A DNA stretch of 64,000 bases from Bilifractor sp002394235 (GTDB taxonomy: Bacteria > Bacillota > Clostridia > Lachnospirales > Lachnospiraceae), in NCBI RefSeq assembly GCF_052118845.1, contig NZ_JBQKGJ010000004.1, positions 1 to 64,000 of the forward strand, given 5' to 3'. Shown in pieces: positions 1-9,135 of the stretch. The notes beneath the pieces were generated by a model that saw only the letters and a list, made by a program, of their open reading frames with translations, was not told the origin of the DNA and ran no database searches. The translations under genes and the position numbers were made by a program. Each line of letters opens with the position of its first letter. The stretch's first letter is position 1.

Positions 1-39
1 CCGTTATAATAAGTATACACGAAATAAGGAGGTAGTATA

Positions 40-222
40 ATGGGTTTTCAGAATACAGGCTATATCTATTGTGGTGCTCCGCCTGCGGGGCATGGGGGTT
101 TACTGTATAAGTCCAGTCGCAATGTTCTTGGCCCACAGGGAGCTTGCTCACCAGTGGGCAAGAACATTAGCGACGACAACCGGTATATTCTCTCTTATTC
201 CAGTTCAAACGCTCCGGTATAG
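40..222 (+). CDS. Possible 60-residue ORF of unknown function
   Basis: I do not recognise this product. It has a good ribosome binding site (AAGGAGG at 28-34) and a TATAAT-like -10 (about 5-10) ahead of an ATG. However, most of the frame lies over a large hairpin (116-174) and a GC-rich stem also found in the R2 repeat at 45 kb. Its 3' end overlaps the convergent ABC gene by 28 nt. The peptide has two cysteines, no membrane segment and no domain I can name. It may be a repeat-borne ORF or a leader rather than a conserved protein. Confidence 0.25.
   Translation: MGFQNTGYIYCGAPPAGHGGLLYKSSRNVLGPQGACSPVGKNISDDNRYILSYSSSNAPV
116..174. repeat. Long imperfect hairpin (about 21-bp arms)
   Basis: The arms are GTCGC + AATGTTCTTG + CCCAC on the left and GTGGG + CAAGAACATT + GCGAC on the right, with one-base bulges. 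The loop itself can fold (GAGC/GCTC). Neither strand has a U-tract, so this is not an ordinary terminator, although it lies 21 nt beyond the stop of the ABC exporter gene. The adjoining segment 75-100 resembles part of the R2 repeat. Confidence 0.6.
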
Positions 223-2108
223 AGCTGGTAGTACGTTCCCCTCTGCTCGAGCAGCTGCTCGTGCGTTCCGCGCTCGATGATGTGGCCGTGATCCAGAACC
301 ATAATCGCGTCACTGTTCCGTACGGTGGAAAGTCTGTGTGCAATGACAAACACCGTCCTGCCCTTCATCAGATTATCCATTCCCTTCTGAACAAGCGCTT
401 CTGTTCTGGTATCAATGGAGGAGGTCGCCTCGTCCAGAATCATGGCCGGCGGGTCGGCTACGGCGGCTCTCGCAATAGAAATCAGCTGTCTCTGTCCCTG
501 TGAAAGCTGCGCCCCGTTTGCAGTGAGCATTGTATCATATCCATCCGGAAGTCTTGTGATGAAATCATCCGCGTTCGCCAGCTTTGCCGCCGCGATGCAT
601 TCTTCATCCGTGGCGTCCAGCCTTCCGTATCGAATATTTTCCATAACCGTGCCGGTGAACAAATTTACGTCCTGCAGGACGATTCCGAGAGAGTGTCGGA
701 GATCCGGTTTACGGATTTTGTTGATGTTGATGCCGTCATACCGGATCTTGCCATCCGGAATATCATAGAAACGGTTGATCAGGTTCGTAATGGTTGTCTT
801 ACCGGCACCGGTTGCTCCTACAAACGCAATTTTCTGTCCCGGCTTCGCATAGAGCGATACATCATACAGCACCTGCTTCTCCGGCGTATATCCAAAATCC
901 ACATGCTCCAACTCAATATCACCCTTCAGCATGGTATAGGTCGTCGTACCATCCGCCTTGTGGAAATGCTTCCAGGCCCAGAGATCGGTCTTCTCCTTTG
1001 TCTCAACAAGGGAGCCGTCCTCTCCTTTTTTGCATCTGACAAGCGTCACATATCCGTCATCCTTTTCGGGTTCCTGATCAATCAGTTCAAACACACGGCC
1101 GGCGCCGGCGATACCCATGGCGATCATCGGCACCTGCATGGAAATCTGACCGATTGTCTGTGACAGCTGACGGGCCATGCCGAGATAGGAAATGATGATA
1201 CCTGCCGTCATCAGTCCAAAACCGGAAAATCCGACGTTTGTGGCTCCCTCAAATACCATGATCGCGCCGACAAAGGCGATCAGCACATACATAAGGTTGC
1301 CCATATTGGACAAAATCGGCATCAGCACGTTTCCCGCCTTATTTGCCTCATTGCTGTCCTCAAAGAGCTGCTCGTTAATTTTCAGGAAATCCTTTTTGCT
1401 CTCCCCTTCATGACAGAAGACCTTAATTACCTTGGTTCCTTCCATCATTTCCTCAACAAATCCCTCTTCCTTTGCAAGTGAAATCTGCTGCCGCATCATG
1501 TATTTCGAAGAAGCGGCGGCATATTTCCGGGCCACTCGAAGCATCAGAACAATGGAAAGAGCTACCAGAAGCGACAGCCAGAAGCTATAGTACAGCATCA
1601 TAAAGGCAATCGCAATAATGGTAAGAACCGATTGTGTAACCATCGGAAGGCTCTGTCCGATCAGCTGGCGGATGGCATCGGTATCATTCGTGTAGGTACT
1701 CATGATATCTCCATGCGCATGCGTGTCAAAATATTTGATTGGCAGAGACTGCATCTTATCAAACATATCATTCCGGAAGTTCATAAGCGTTCCCTGCGTC
1801 ACTGTTGCCATGCTTCTCGTATAGAGAAAGGATGCGACAACTCCGGCACCGTAGATGACCGCCATCCCTATAACCGTACGGACAAGCTTTGGCCATACCG
1901 CAGTAAGTCCGGTCTTCATGCCCGGGGTGATGACATCATCAATCAGTCGCTGCAGAAAGAACGTAGCTCCGGTAGAAGAAACGCCCGCGATCACGATACA
2001 GATTATAACCAGAATCATTCTGGCCTTGTAATGGGAAAAAATATATCGAAACAGACGTCCGGCTGTTCCCTTTTTGACCGGTGTAATCTTTGCTTTTCCT
2101 CTCGGCAT
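195..2108 (-). CDS. ABC multidrug exporter subunit (canonical ATPase half)
   Basis: Half-transporter of the MsbA/BmrCD type with an N-terminal six-helix exporter domain (about residues 30-330) and a C-terminal ATPase. Walker A GATGAGKT is at 431-438, signature LSQGQ at 535-539 and Walker B MILDE at 556-560, so the catalytic Glu is present. A polar insert of about 45 residues (350-395) separates the two domains. The start has AAGGAGG 8 nt upstream and lies 1 nt after the stop of the partner gene, so the two are translationally coupled. The partner has a non-canonical Walker B, so the pair should form a heterodimeric drug or peptide exporter. The substrate is unknown. The MarR gene upstream suggests drug-inducible expression. 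Confidence 0.93.
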   Translation of the reverse strand: MPRGKAKITPVKKGTAGRLFRYIFSHYKARMILVIICIVIAGVSSTGATFFLQRLIDDVITPGMKTGLTAVWPKLVRTVIGMAVIYGAGVVASFLYTRSMATVTQGTLMNFRNDMFDKMQSLPIKYFDTHAHGDIMSTYTNDTDAIRQLIGQSLPMVTQSVLTIIAIAFMMLYYSFWLSLLVALSIVLMLRVARKYAAASSKYMMRQQISLAKEEGFVEEMMEGTKVIKVFCHEGESKKDFLKINEQLFEDSNEANKAGNVLMPILSNMGNLMYVLIAFVGAIMVFEGATNVGFSGFGLMTAGIIISYLGMARQLSQTIGQISMQVPMIAMGIAGAGRVFELIDQEPEKDDGYVTLVRCKKGEDGSLVETKEKTDLWAWKHFHKADGTTTYTMLKGDIELEHVDFGYTPEKQVLYDVSLYAKPGQKIAFVGATGAGKTTITNLINRFYDIPDGKIRYDGININKIRKPDLRHSLGIVLQDVNLFTGTVMENIRYGRLDATDEECIAAAKLANADDFITRLPDGYDTMLTANGAQLSQGQRQLISIARAAVADPPAMILDEATSSIDTRTEALVQKGMDNLMKGRTVFVIAHRLSTVRNSDAIMVLDHGHIIERGTHEQLLEQRGTYYQLYTGAFELE

Positions 2109-2109
2109 A

Positions 2110-3846
2110 TCAGTTTTCCTCCTTTCTCATGGTCTGCGAATCAAAAATTTCTTTATATATTCCATTGGCTGCGATCAGCTGATCGTGACTGCCCTGCTCC
2201 ACGATCCTTCCGCCGTCCAGCACAATAATGTTGTCACAATCATGAACGGAAGAAATACGCTGCGCGATGATGATTCTTGTCGTATCCGGGATTTCCTCCC
2301 GGAAAGCCTTCCGGATCAGTGCATCGGTCTTTGTATCTACCGCGGATGTGGAATCATCCAGAATCAGAATCTTCGGTTTCTTCAGAAGCGCCCGCGCAAT
2401 GCAGAGTCTCTGCTTCTGTCCGCCCGATACATTTGTACCGCCCTGTTCAATATAGGTATCATACTTCTGCGGGAACTGCTGAATAAACTCATCGGCCTGC
2501 GCAAGCCTGCAGGCATGGACAATTTCCTCATCCGTCGCGTTTTTATCGCCCCAGCGCATATTGTCCTTGATGGTACCTGAGAAGAGGACATTCTTCTGAA
2601 GCACAACCGCTACCTGATTGCGCAGCGCGTCCAGATCGTACTGACGCACATCCGTTCCGCCGACCTTCACCGCTCCTTCTGTCACATCATACAGTCTGGA
2701 AATCAGCTGAATTAATGTGGTCTTTGAAGAACCCGTGCCTCCGATGATTCCCAGAGAGGAACCAGAGGGGATCTGCAGATTTACGTCAGACAGCGCAAAT
2801 CTCTTGCTCCTCTCGGAATATTTGAAGGATACATTTTCAAACACAACCGATCCGTCCGCAATTTCAGTCTTTCCGTTCTCCGGTGAGGTCAAGGTGCTCT
2901 GGTATTTCAGGACCTCAACGATTCGGTTGGCAGACTCCTGCGAGATAATAATCAGGACAAAAACCATGGAAAGCATCATCATGGAAATCAGGATCTGGAT
3001 TCCATATGTGATCAGCGAAGATAACTGGCCCGTACTCAGGGACGATCCCTTTGTGGTAATGATTATCCGGGCTCCGATAAAGCTGACCAGCACCATTGTG
3101 AGACTGATGCTGAAGACCATCGTCGGATTGTTCCACGCAAGAACCTTTTCAGCGAAAGTGAAATCCCTGCAGACATCCTCGGATCTCTTATGGAACTTCT
3201 CTTTTTCGTAATCCTCCCGGACAAACGATTTTACCACTCGGATTCCGCCCACATTTTCCTGCACGGAATTGTTCATGGCATCATATTTCTTGAAGATTCT
3301 TACAAAAACCGGATGAATATACAAAACAATGCCAAACAGAACTAAAGCGAGGAAAGGTATGACCGCTATAAAAATCAGGGCCATCCGGACATTGATCGTA
3401 AGAGACATCACAATCGAAAAGATGATCATCAGAGGCGTCCGCACCGCGCCGCGAATTACCATCTGAAAGGCCGTCTGCACGTTTGTAACATCTGTCGTCA
3501 TACGGGTTACAAGCGAAGCTGTGGAAAACCTGTCTACATCCGCAAAGGAAAACGACTGAATGTTAAAATAGATGTCCTGCCGAAGATTTTTCGCAAAACC
3601 GGCAGATCCTTTTGCCGCCTCGATGGCTGCTCTGCGTCCGCAGTACAGGGAAGCCATTGCCAGAATAATCAGGACAATACCGTCCTGAAACACAGGCGTC
3701 AGGGAAGCGCCCTTCATGTGGTCAATCAAAGAAGCCATCACCAGCGGGATGATACATTCCAGAATAACCTCGAAGGTAACAAACAGCGGTGAAAGCAGGG
3801 AGGGAGTCTTATACTCTCTCAGACTTTTCATTAATGTTTTTAGCAC
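2110..3846 (-). CDS. ABC multidrug exporter subunit (degenerate ATPase half)
   Basis: Second half-transporter, 578 residues, with a membrane domain in the first ~310 and an ATPase from ~335. Walker A is GGTGSSKT (369-376) and signature VSGGQ (473-477). Walker B reads ILILDDSTS, with Asp where the catalytic Glu normally sits. In heterodimeric exporters such as TM287/288 or BmrCD one subunit carries this change, so this is the non-catalytic site partner of the downstream gene. Translation probably starts at a GTG (3846), since AGAGG lies 8 nt upstream. An internal ATG (MKSLRE) is less well placed. It sits between marR and the second exporter gene in one operon. Confidence 0.92.
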   Translation of the reverse strand: MLKTLMKSLREYKTPSLLSPLFVTFEVILECIIPLVMASLIDHMKGASLTPVFQDGIVLIILAMASLYCGRRAAIEAAKGSAGFAKNLRQDIYFNIQSFSFADVDRFSTASLVTRMTTDVTNVQTAFQMVIRGAVRTPLMIIFSIVMSLTINVRMALIFIAVIPFLALVLFGIVLYIHPVFVRIFKKYDAMNNSVQENVGGIRVVKSFVREDYEKEKFHKRSEDVCRDFTFAEKVLAWNNPTMVFSISLTMVLVSFIGARIIITTKGSSLSTGQLSSLITYGIQILISMMMLSMVFVLIIISQESANRIVEVLKYQSTLTSPENGKTEIADGSVVFENVSFKYSERSKRFALSDVNLQIPSGSSLGIIGGTGSSKTTLIQLISRLYDVTEGAVKVGGTDVRQYDLDALRNQVAVVLQKNVLFSGTIKDNMRWGDKNATDEEIVHACRLAQADEFIQQFPQKYDTYIEQGGTNVSGGQKQRLCIARALLKKPKILILDDSTSAVDTKTDALIRKAFREEIPDTTRIIIAQRISSVHDCDNIIVLDGGRIVEQGSHDQLIAANGIYKEIFDSQTMRKEEN

Positions 3847-3955
3847 CTGTAAATCCTCTCTTTCTGTATGAATATCTATTGCGAACAGAGATTCCCTTCC
3901 CTCTTTATACAGATAATGAGATCTCTGTAATTTTTACTTATTGCTGTACCTTCTC

Positions 3956-4537
3956 TTATGCACGGCCCTCTTCCCAGTCCTGGACATTGCGGTACATCCT
4001 TCGAAGCAGTATTTCGGCCTGCCGAATTTCTTCCTCCGTCATACCCCGAAGCAAATGATCATCCACATCCAGATGCTGCCATCGCAGACTTACCTTATGC
4101 CTGTATGCTTTTTCTGCAAAAGATACGATTTTATTCCTATGGTCCTTTGTATCAATCGATATATTCACAAATCCATTCTTCTGCATTCTCGAGACCAATC
4201 CCACCACTGTAGGATGGGAAACCTCAAGGATCCGCTCCAGTTCTCTTTGCGCGACGCTGCCCCCATGTTCGCCAATCACATGGAGAACACGCGCCTGCGA
4301 AAGCGTCAGACCCCATTCCTCAAGATTTCGATCCGCGCTTGCTCTCAGCTGCTGGTTGATTTTCATTAACAGAAGCGGTATCACAGATTCCTGCCGCTCC
4401 TCCTCACCCGCCGGACGTCCTGAATCACAAGCTTCCTCCCTTCTCCTTTTCGGCAGTCTCTCTTCCGTTACTGTTGCTTCTCTTTTTTCCATCTTTGTAT
4501 ACCGTAATTTCTGATTTATATTTGTTATGCTTTCCAT
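3956..4537 (-). CDS. MarR-family transcriptional regulator
   Basis: 193 residues with a winged-helix MarR domain from about residue 55, including the recognition-helix segment SHPTVVGLVSRMQKNGF and the wing SIDTKDHRNK. The first ~50 residues are a charged, Arg/Glu-rich extension not typical of the family. The gene is first in a marR-ABC-ABC operon. A double palindrome 34-72 nt upstream is a likely autoregulatory operator. The expected role is to repress the exporter until a ligand binds. The ligand cannot be read from sequence. Confidence 0.88.
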   Translation of the reverse strand: MESITNINQKLRYTKMEKREATVTEERLPKRRREEACDSGRPAGEEERQESVIPLLLMKINQQLRASADRNLEEWGLTLSQARVLHVIGEHGGSVAQRELERILEVSHPTVVGLVSRMQKNGFVNISIDTKDHRNKIVSFAEKAYRHKVSLRWQHLDVDDHLLRGMTEEEIRQAEILLRRMYRNVQDWEEGRA

Positions 4538-4570
4538 CCTATGATTGATAGGCCAGCATATCTGCGCACA

Positions 4571-4609
4571 AATGTAGCGTGCTACATTTATTGTGTAGCA
4601 CGCTACATT
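4571..4609 (-). promoter_or_regulatory. Probable MarR operator: double palindrome
   Basis: Two perfect 16-bp inverted arms (AATGTAGCGTGCTACA and TGTAGCACGCTACATT) are separated by 7 nt. Each arm is itself a palindrome (TGTAGC-N2-GCTACA), so two MarR dimers could bind side by side. It lies just upstream of the MarR start, where it would cover the operon promoter. Confidence 0.75.
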
Positions 4610-4785
4610 TTAGTGATTAAGGAATCGATTGTAAAGACACATTTTGCATTTCATTCGCTAAATTTTGCAGTCCCATGTGAGTCTGAGAGAACTTCCTCCT
4701 TACCGGGTCAGGCACAGACAGATAACAGCACCCATCCCGTCTGGCGAAATCCTGCAAAACGTATCCTCTGCGGATTATTCCGTTT

Positions 4786-7023
4786 TTACACCTTGACTCT
4801 GGTTCCCCTGCTGTCCCGCTTCATCAGACGGATTTTATTCAGAGAGATTTTCTTTCCCCGGTATTCGATATCCAGCTCTTTATGTCCGGTCACGAGATAG
4901 CCTTCCTCCACCTCGTCTCCTGCCGTAAGCTTCATGGCGCGCACCCCGAGCGCTCCCTTTTTCTTCTCCGGAATCTCTGCCATGGAAATCCTGAGGAAAT
5001 AGCCGTCCCTGCTCTGCAGGACGAGATAGTCCCCGGCATCCGCATAGGCGACAAACGCCGCCCGGTCCTTGTCGTCCGCCAGCTTTGTCGCGGCGATTGA
5101 ACGCCTGGTGACGTTGAATTCATTTCCGTCGGTCACCTTCGCCATGCCTCCGGCAGTCACGAAAATCAGCTTCCTGCCGATGACCTCAGTCATGGGTGCC
5201 GCGAAAATAACCTGCTCGTTTTCCGTCGAATAGTTGCAGAGATTATCGATGGGCGTTCCCTTGTCGCGGAATTTCGTAAAAGGAAGATCCTTCACCTTTA
5301 TCGTGTGCATCACACCCAGGTCGGTGAAGATGCAGATCTTATCCGTATTCATGCAGTGAAACAGATACCGGCTCTCCGCGTCCGCCGACTCCTTGTTCCG
5401 CTCGTAGACTGACACGTCAATCGTCCTTGCGTAGCCGAAACGGTCCATAAGGAACACCAGCTCGGTCTCCTCCTCTTCCGGTTCCTCCGCGACCACCGTC
5501 TCCGCATTCGTGATGAAGGTTCTTCTCGGACGGCCATATTCCTTTTTGATTGCGGCCAGATCATCGAGGATCACCTCCGCCATCGTATCGTAATCGTTCA
5601 GGATCTTGTCATAACGGGCGATTTTCTCCAGTGTCTCCTCATTTTCCTTATACAATGCCTCAAGCTCCAGACCGATCAGCTTTGCCAGGCGCATATCGAG
5701 AATAGCCTGCGCCTGCCGCTGGGTGAAGCAGAGCTGACTGGCCTGCTTCTCACTGTTCTTATGACGGAAGGTAATCCCTTCCGTCACACCCATGGTCAGA
5801 CAATCCTTCGCCATCTTCTGGTTTTTACTGCCGCGCAGGATCTCAATGATCAGATCGATGACGTCAACCGCCTTGATCAGTCCCTCCTGGATCTCCTTCT
5901 TCTCCATCTCCTTCGCCAGGAGCTTCCGGTACTTCCGAGTCGACAGATCAAACTGGAAATCCACGAAGTGATCGAGGATCTGCTTCAATCCCAGCGTCTC
6001 CGGCTTCCCGCCTGCGACTGCGAGCATATTGACGCCGAACGTATCCTCCAGCCTGGTTTTCTTGTAGAGAAGGTTCTTGAGCCGTTCTACGTCCGCGCCT
6101 TTTCTAAGTTCCAGTACGATCCGGATGCCGTCCTTGGAGGACTGATTTGAAATGTCGGTAATTTCCGGTGCCTGCCGGCTCTCTACCAGATCCGCCACAT
6201 CCATCAGGAATTTCCCGATGTTCGCTCCGATCATGGTGTAGGGAATTTCCGTGATGACGAGGAGCTGTTTCCCGTTCTTGCCCTTCTCCACCTCGACCTT
6301 CCCGCGAATTCTGATCTTGCCGGACCCCGTCTCATATATGGACGCCAGATCCTTCTGGTTCACGACAATTCCGCCGGTCGGAAAATCCGGTCCCTTGATG
6401 TATTTCATCAGCTGTGTGCTCGTGAGCTTATTGTTCCGGATATAGGCACGGGCCGCATCGATCACTTCTCCCAGATTATGTGGAGGTATGCTGGTCGCCA
6501 TGCCGACGGCAATTCCGTCAGAGCCGTTGACCAGAATGTTCGGAATGCGGACCGGGAGCACCTCCGGCTCTTTTTCGGTCTCATCGAAGTTCGGAACAAA
6601 GCTTACCACATCCTTGTCGAGATCCTTCAGATAGACCTCCTGCGCAATCTTCGCAAGACGCGCCTCCGTGTAACGCATGGCAGCTGCTCCGTCTCCCTCA
6701 ATGGAGCCGAAGTTTCCGTGGCCGTCCACCAGCACCTGCCCCTTTTTGAAATCCTGTGCCATCACGACGAGTGCATCATAGATGGAACTGTCGCCGTGCG
6801 GATGATACTTACCCATGGTATCGCCGACAATACGTGCGGATTTCCGGTAAGCCCTGTCATAGTAGGTCCCGAGCTCCATCATGTCGTACAGCACCCGCCT
6901 CTGCACCGGCTTCAGGCCGTCGCGGACATCAGGCAAGGCTCTGGCGATGATGACGCTCATCGCGTAGTCGATGTAGGATTTCTGCATCAACTCCGAATAT
7001 TCGGTTCTGATAATTTCTTCCAT
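4786..7023 (-). CDS. parC: DNA topoisomerase IV subunit A
   Basis: Type IIA topoisomerase breakage-reunion subunit. The N-terminal winged helix carries the quinolone-resistance region HPHGDSSIYDA (Ser79-Ser80) and the catalytic Tyr118 in AAMRYTEARL. A coiled-coil gate and a short beta-pinwheel domain follow. At 745 residues it is shorter than typical GyrA, and I see no GyrA box (QRRGGKG) in the C-terminal domain, which favours ParC. ParC decatenates daughter chromosomes with ParE, encoded 18 nt upstream. A second-copy gyrase-like enzyme cannot be excluded without phylogeny. GGGAGAG precedes the ATG. Confidence 0.88.
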   Translation of the reverse strand: MEEIIRTEYSELMQKSYIDYAMSVIIARALPDVRDGLKPVQRRVLYDMMELGTYYDRAYRKSARIVGDTMGKYHPHGDSSIYDALVVMAQDFKKGQVLVDGHGNFGSIEGDGAAAMRYTEARLAKIAQEVYLKDLDKDVVSFVPNFDETEKEPEVLPVRIPNILVNGSDGIAVGMATSIPPHNLGEVIDAARAYIRNNKLTSTQLMKYIKGPDFPTGGIVVNQKDLASIYETGSGKIRIRGKVEVEKGKNGKQLLVITEIPYTMIGANIGKFLMDVADLVESRQAPEITDISNQSSKDGIRIVLELRKGADVERLKNLLYKKTRLEDTFGVNMLAVAGGKPETLGLKQILDHFVDFQFDLSTRKYRKLLAKEMEKKEIQEGLIKAVDVIDLIIEILRGSKNQKMAKDCLTMGVTEGITFRHKNSEKQASQLCFTQRQAQAILDMRLAKLIGLELEALYKENEETLEKIARYDKILNDYDTMAEVILDDLAAIKKEYGRPRRTFITNAETVVAEEPEEEETELVFLMDRFGYARTIDVSVYERNKESADAESRYLFHCMNTDKICIFTDLGVMHTIKVKDLPFTKFRDKGTPIDNLCNYSTENEQVIFAAPMTEVIGRKLIFVTAGGMAKVTDGNEFNVTRRSIAATKLADDKDRAAFVAYADAGDYLVLQSRDGYFLRISMAEIPEKKKGALGVRAMKLTAGDEVEEGYLVTGHKELDIEYRGKKISLNKIRLMKRDSRGTRVKV

Positions 7024-7041
7024 TTAATGCTTCTCTCCCTC

Positions 7042-8970
7042 TTAGACATCCAGCTCTGCGTCCGTCGCATGATCATAGATGAACTTCTTTCTCGGCTGAA
7101 CATTTGTGCCCATAAGTATCTCCGTTGTCTCAGAAGCCATGCGCGCGTCCTCGATCTCCACCCGCCGCATCCGTCTTGTTTCCGGATTCAGTGTGGTATC
7201 CCAAAGCTGCTGGGGATCCATCTCTCCGAGACCCTTGTACCGCTGCAGCGTGAACTTCTCTCCCGCATGATTTTTCCTGTATTTTTCCAGCGCCTTGTCA
7301 TCGTACAGGTACTCCCCCTCACCCTTCGAGGGAATGGTCTTGTAAAGCGGCGGCATGGCGATATAGACATGTCCCTGATAGATCAGCTCCGGCATAAAAC
7401 GGTAGAACAGCGTGAGCAGCAATGTCGATATATGAGCTCCGTCAACATCCGCATCGGCCATAATGATAATTTTGTCGTAACGGAGCTTTGTAATGTCGAA
7501 GTCGTTGCCGTACCCTTCGGAAAATCCACACCCGAAGGCATTGATCATTCCCTTGATCTCCGCATTTGCCAGAACCTTGTCCATGGTTGCTTTTTCCACA
7601 TTCAGGATCTTTCCGCGGATCGGGAAAATTGCCTGAAAATTCCGGTTTCTGGCCATCTTCGCGGACCCTCCGGCCGAATCTCCCTCGACGATAAAAATCT
7701 CACACTTTGATGCATCCCTGCTCTCGCAGTTCGCCAGCTTCCCGTTGGCATCGAAGGAATACTTCTGCTTCGTCAGCATATTGGTCTTGGCCTTTTCCTC
7801 GGTACGCCGGATCTTTGCCGAACGCTCGGCGCACTCCAGAATAGTCTTCAGGACCGGCAGATTGCGGTCAAAATATCGCACCACCTCATCGCCGGTAACC
7901 TTACTGACCGCCTTCGCGGCATCCGGATTATCGAGCTTCGTCTTTGTCTGTCCCTCGAACCTCGGATCCGGATGCTTGATAGAAACCACAGCAGTCATCC
8001 CGTTGCGGATGTCTGCTCCGGTGAAGTTTGCGTCCTTGTCCTTCAGAACACCCAGCTCTCTCGCATAGCTGTTCATCGTCAGCGTGAACTGCGTCTTGAA
8101 TCCCGTGATATGAGTACCGCCCTCGGAGTTGAAGATGTTGTTGCAGAATCCGAGAACATTCTCCTGAAAGGCACGGATGTACTGAAAAGCAACCTCCACC
8201 TGGATTCCGTCCGCCTCTCCCTTGAAATACACCGGGTCGTGAAGCGTCTCCTCGTTCTTATTCATTTCCTTTACGAATCCGACGATTCCCTCCGGCTCGG
8301 AGAAGGTGATCTTCTCATCCTTCCCATCCCTCTTATCTTCAAATTCGATGACAAGAGCCGGGTTCAGATAGGTTGTCTCATGCAGCCGGCTCTTCAAATC
8401 CTCCGCCGAAAATCTGGTTTTCTCAAAAATCTCGCCGTCCGGAAGAAAATTAATCCGTGTCCCCGTCTCTTTCGTTTTTCCAAGCTTAGGCAATAGGCCG
8501 CTGCTGTCCAGCTCCAGCACGGGCTTTCCCTTTTCGAACCGGTCGTGCCAGATATAGCCGTCTCTGCTGATCTGCACATCCATATATACGGAAAGCGCGT
8601 TTACAACAGAGGAGCCAACGCCGTGAAGTCCGCCGGAGGTCTTGTACACCTCGTTGTCAAACTTTCCGCCGGCATGCAGAGTGGTAAGCACCAGCCGTTC
8701 CGCCGGCATTCCTTTTTCATGCATCCCGACCGGAATTCCGCGCCCGTTATCAGTTACGGTGCACGAACCGTCCGCTTCAAGCACCACACTGATTTTCGAG
8801 CAGAAGCCTGCCAGATGCTCATCCACGGAGTTATCCACGATCTCATAGATCAGATGATTCAGGCCCTTACGCCCCGTACTTCCGATATACATTCCGGGAC
8901 GCATGCGGACCGCATCCAGTCCTTCGAGAACATGAATACTCGATGCATTGTAACTGTCTTTTTTTGCCAT
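7042..8970 (-). CDS. parE: DNA topoisomerase IV subunit B
   Basis: ATPase subunit of topoisomerase IV. The GHKL ATPase motifs are present (NSVDEHLAG near 47, DNGRGIPVG near 74, GGLHGVGSSVVNAL near 113), then the transducer domain, then the TOPRIM motifs EGDSAGG (429-435) and DADVDGAHI (506-514). The start is taken as MAKKDS at 8970 because GGAG sits 7 nt ahead. An in-frame ATG four codons earlier would place the Shine-Dalgarno inside the gene. It is operonic with parC. Upstream lies the repeat that begins in the HAD gene's last codons. Confidence 0.9.
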   Translation of the reverse strand: MAKKDSYNASSIHVLEGLDAVRMRPGMYIGSTGRKGLNHLIYEIVDNSVDEHLAGFCSKISVVLEADGSCTVTDNGRGIPVGMHEKGMPAERLVLTTLHAGGKFDNEVYKTSGGLHGVGSSVVNALSVYMDVQISRDGYIWHDRFEKGKPVLELDSSGLLPKLGKTKETGTRINFLPDGEIFEKTRFSAEDLKSRLHETTYLNPALVIEFEDKRDGKDEKITFSEPEGIVGFVKEMNKNEETLHDPVYFKGEADGIQVEVAFQYIRAFQENVLGFCNNIFNSEGGTHITGFKTQFTLTMNSYARELGVLKDKDANFTGADIRNGMTAVVSIKHPDPRFEGQTKTKLDNPDAAKAVSKVTGDEVVRYFDRNLPVLKTILECAERSAKIRRTEEKAKTNMLTKQKYSFDANGKLANCESRDASKCEIFIVEGDSAGGSAKMARNRNFQAIFPIRGKILNVEKATMDKVLANAEIKGMINAFGCGFSEGYGNDFDITKLRYDKIIIMADADVDGAHISTLLLTLFYRFMPELIYQGHVYIAMPPLYKTIPSKGEGEYLYDDKALEKYRKNHAGEKFTLQRYKGLGEMDPQQLWDTTLNPETRRMRRVEIEDARMASETTEILMGTNVQPRKKFIYDHATDAELDV

Positions 8971-8982
8971 GTCATACTCCAT

Positions 8983-9135
8983 TTCAAAATAAATCCGTTT
9001 GCTTTGCGGAAATCAGTCCGCCATCCGGTCATCTTCAAAATACATCCGCACGCTTTGCGGAAATCAGTCCGCCACCCGACCATCTTCAAAATACATCCGC
9101 GCGCTTTGCGGAAATCAGTCTGCCATCCAGTCATC
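8983..9135. repeat. 51-bp tandem repeat, 3 copies, at a gene end
   Basis: Three units at 8983-9033, 9034-9084 and 9085-9135 are about 90% identical. Copy 3 contains the last seven codons and TGA stop of the HAD phosphatase (stop at 9115). Copies 1 and 2 repeat that segment in the downstream intergenic space before parE. The unit is 17 codons long. Confidence 0.95.

Noticed and set aside
4538..4785. A possible gene in the gap between marR and parC
   Set aside because: The only sizeable frame starts at 4541 and runs into parC. It has no ribosome site, and the gap is explained by the operator and promoter.
6478..7710. A 410-codon plus-strand ORF across parC and parE
   Set aside because: It crosses both real genes on the other strand, has no ribosome site and no recognisable sequence.
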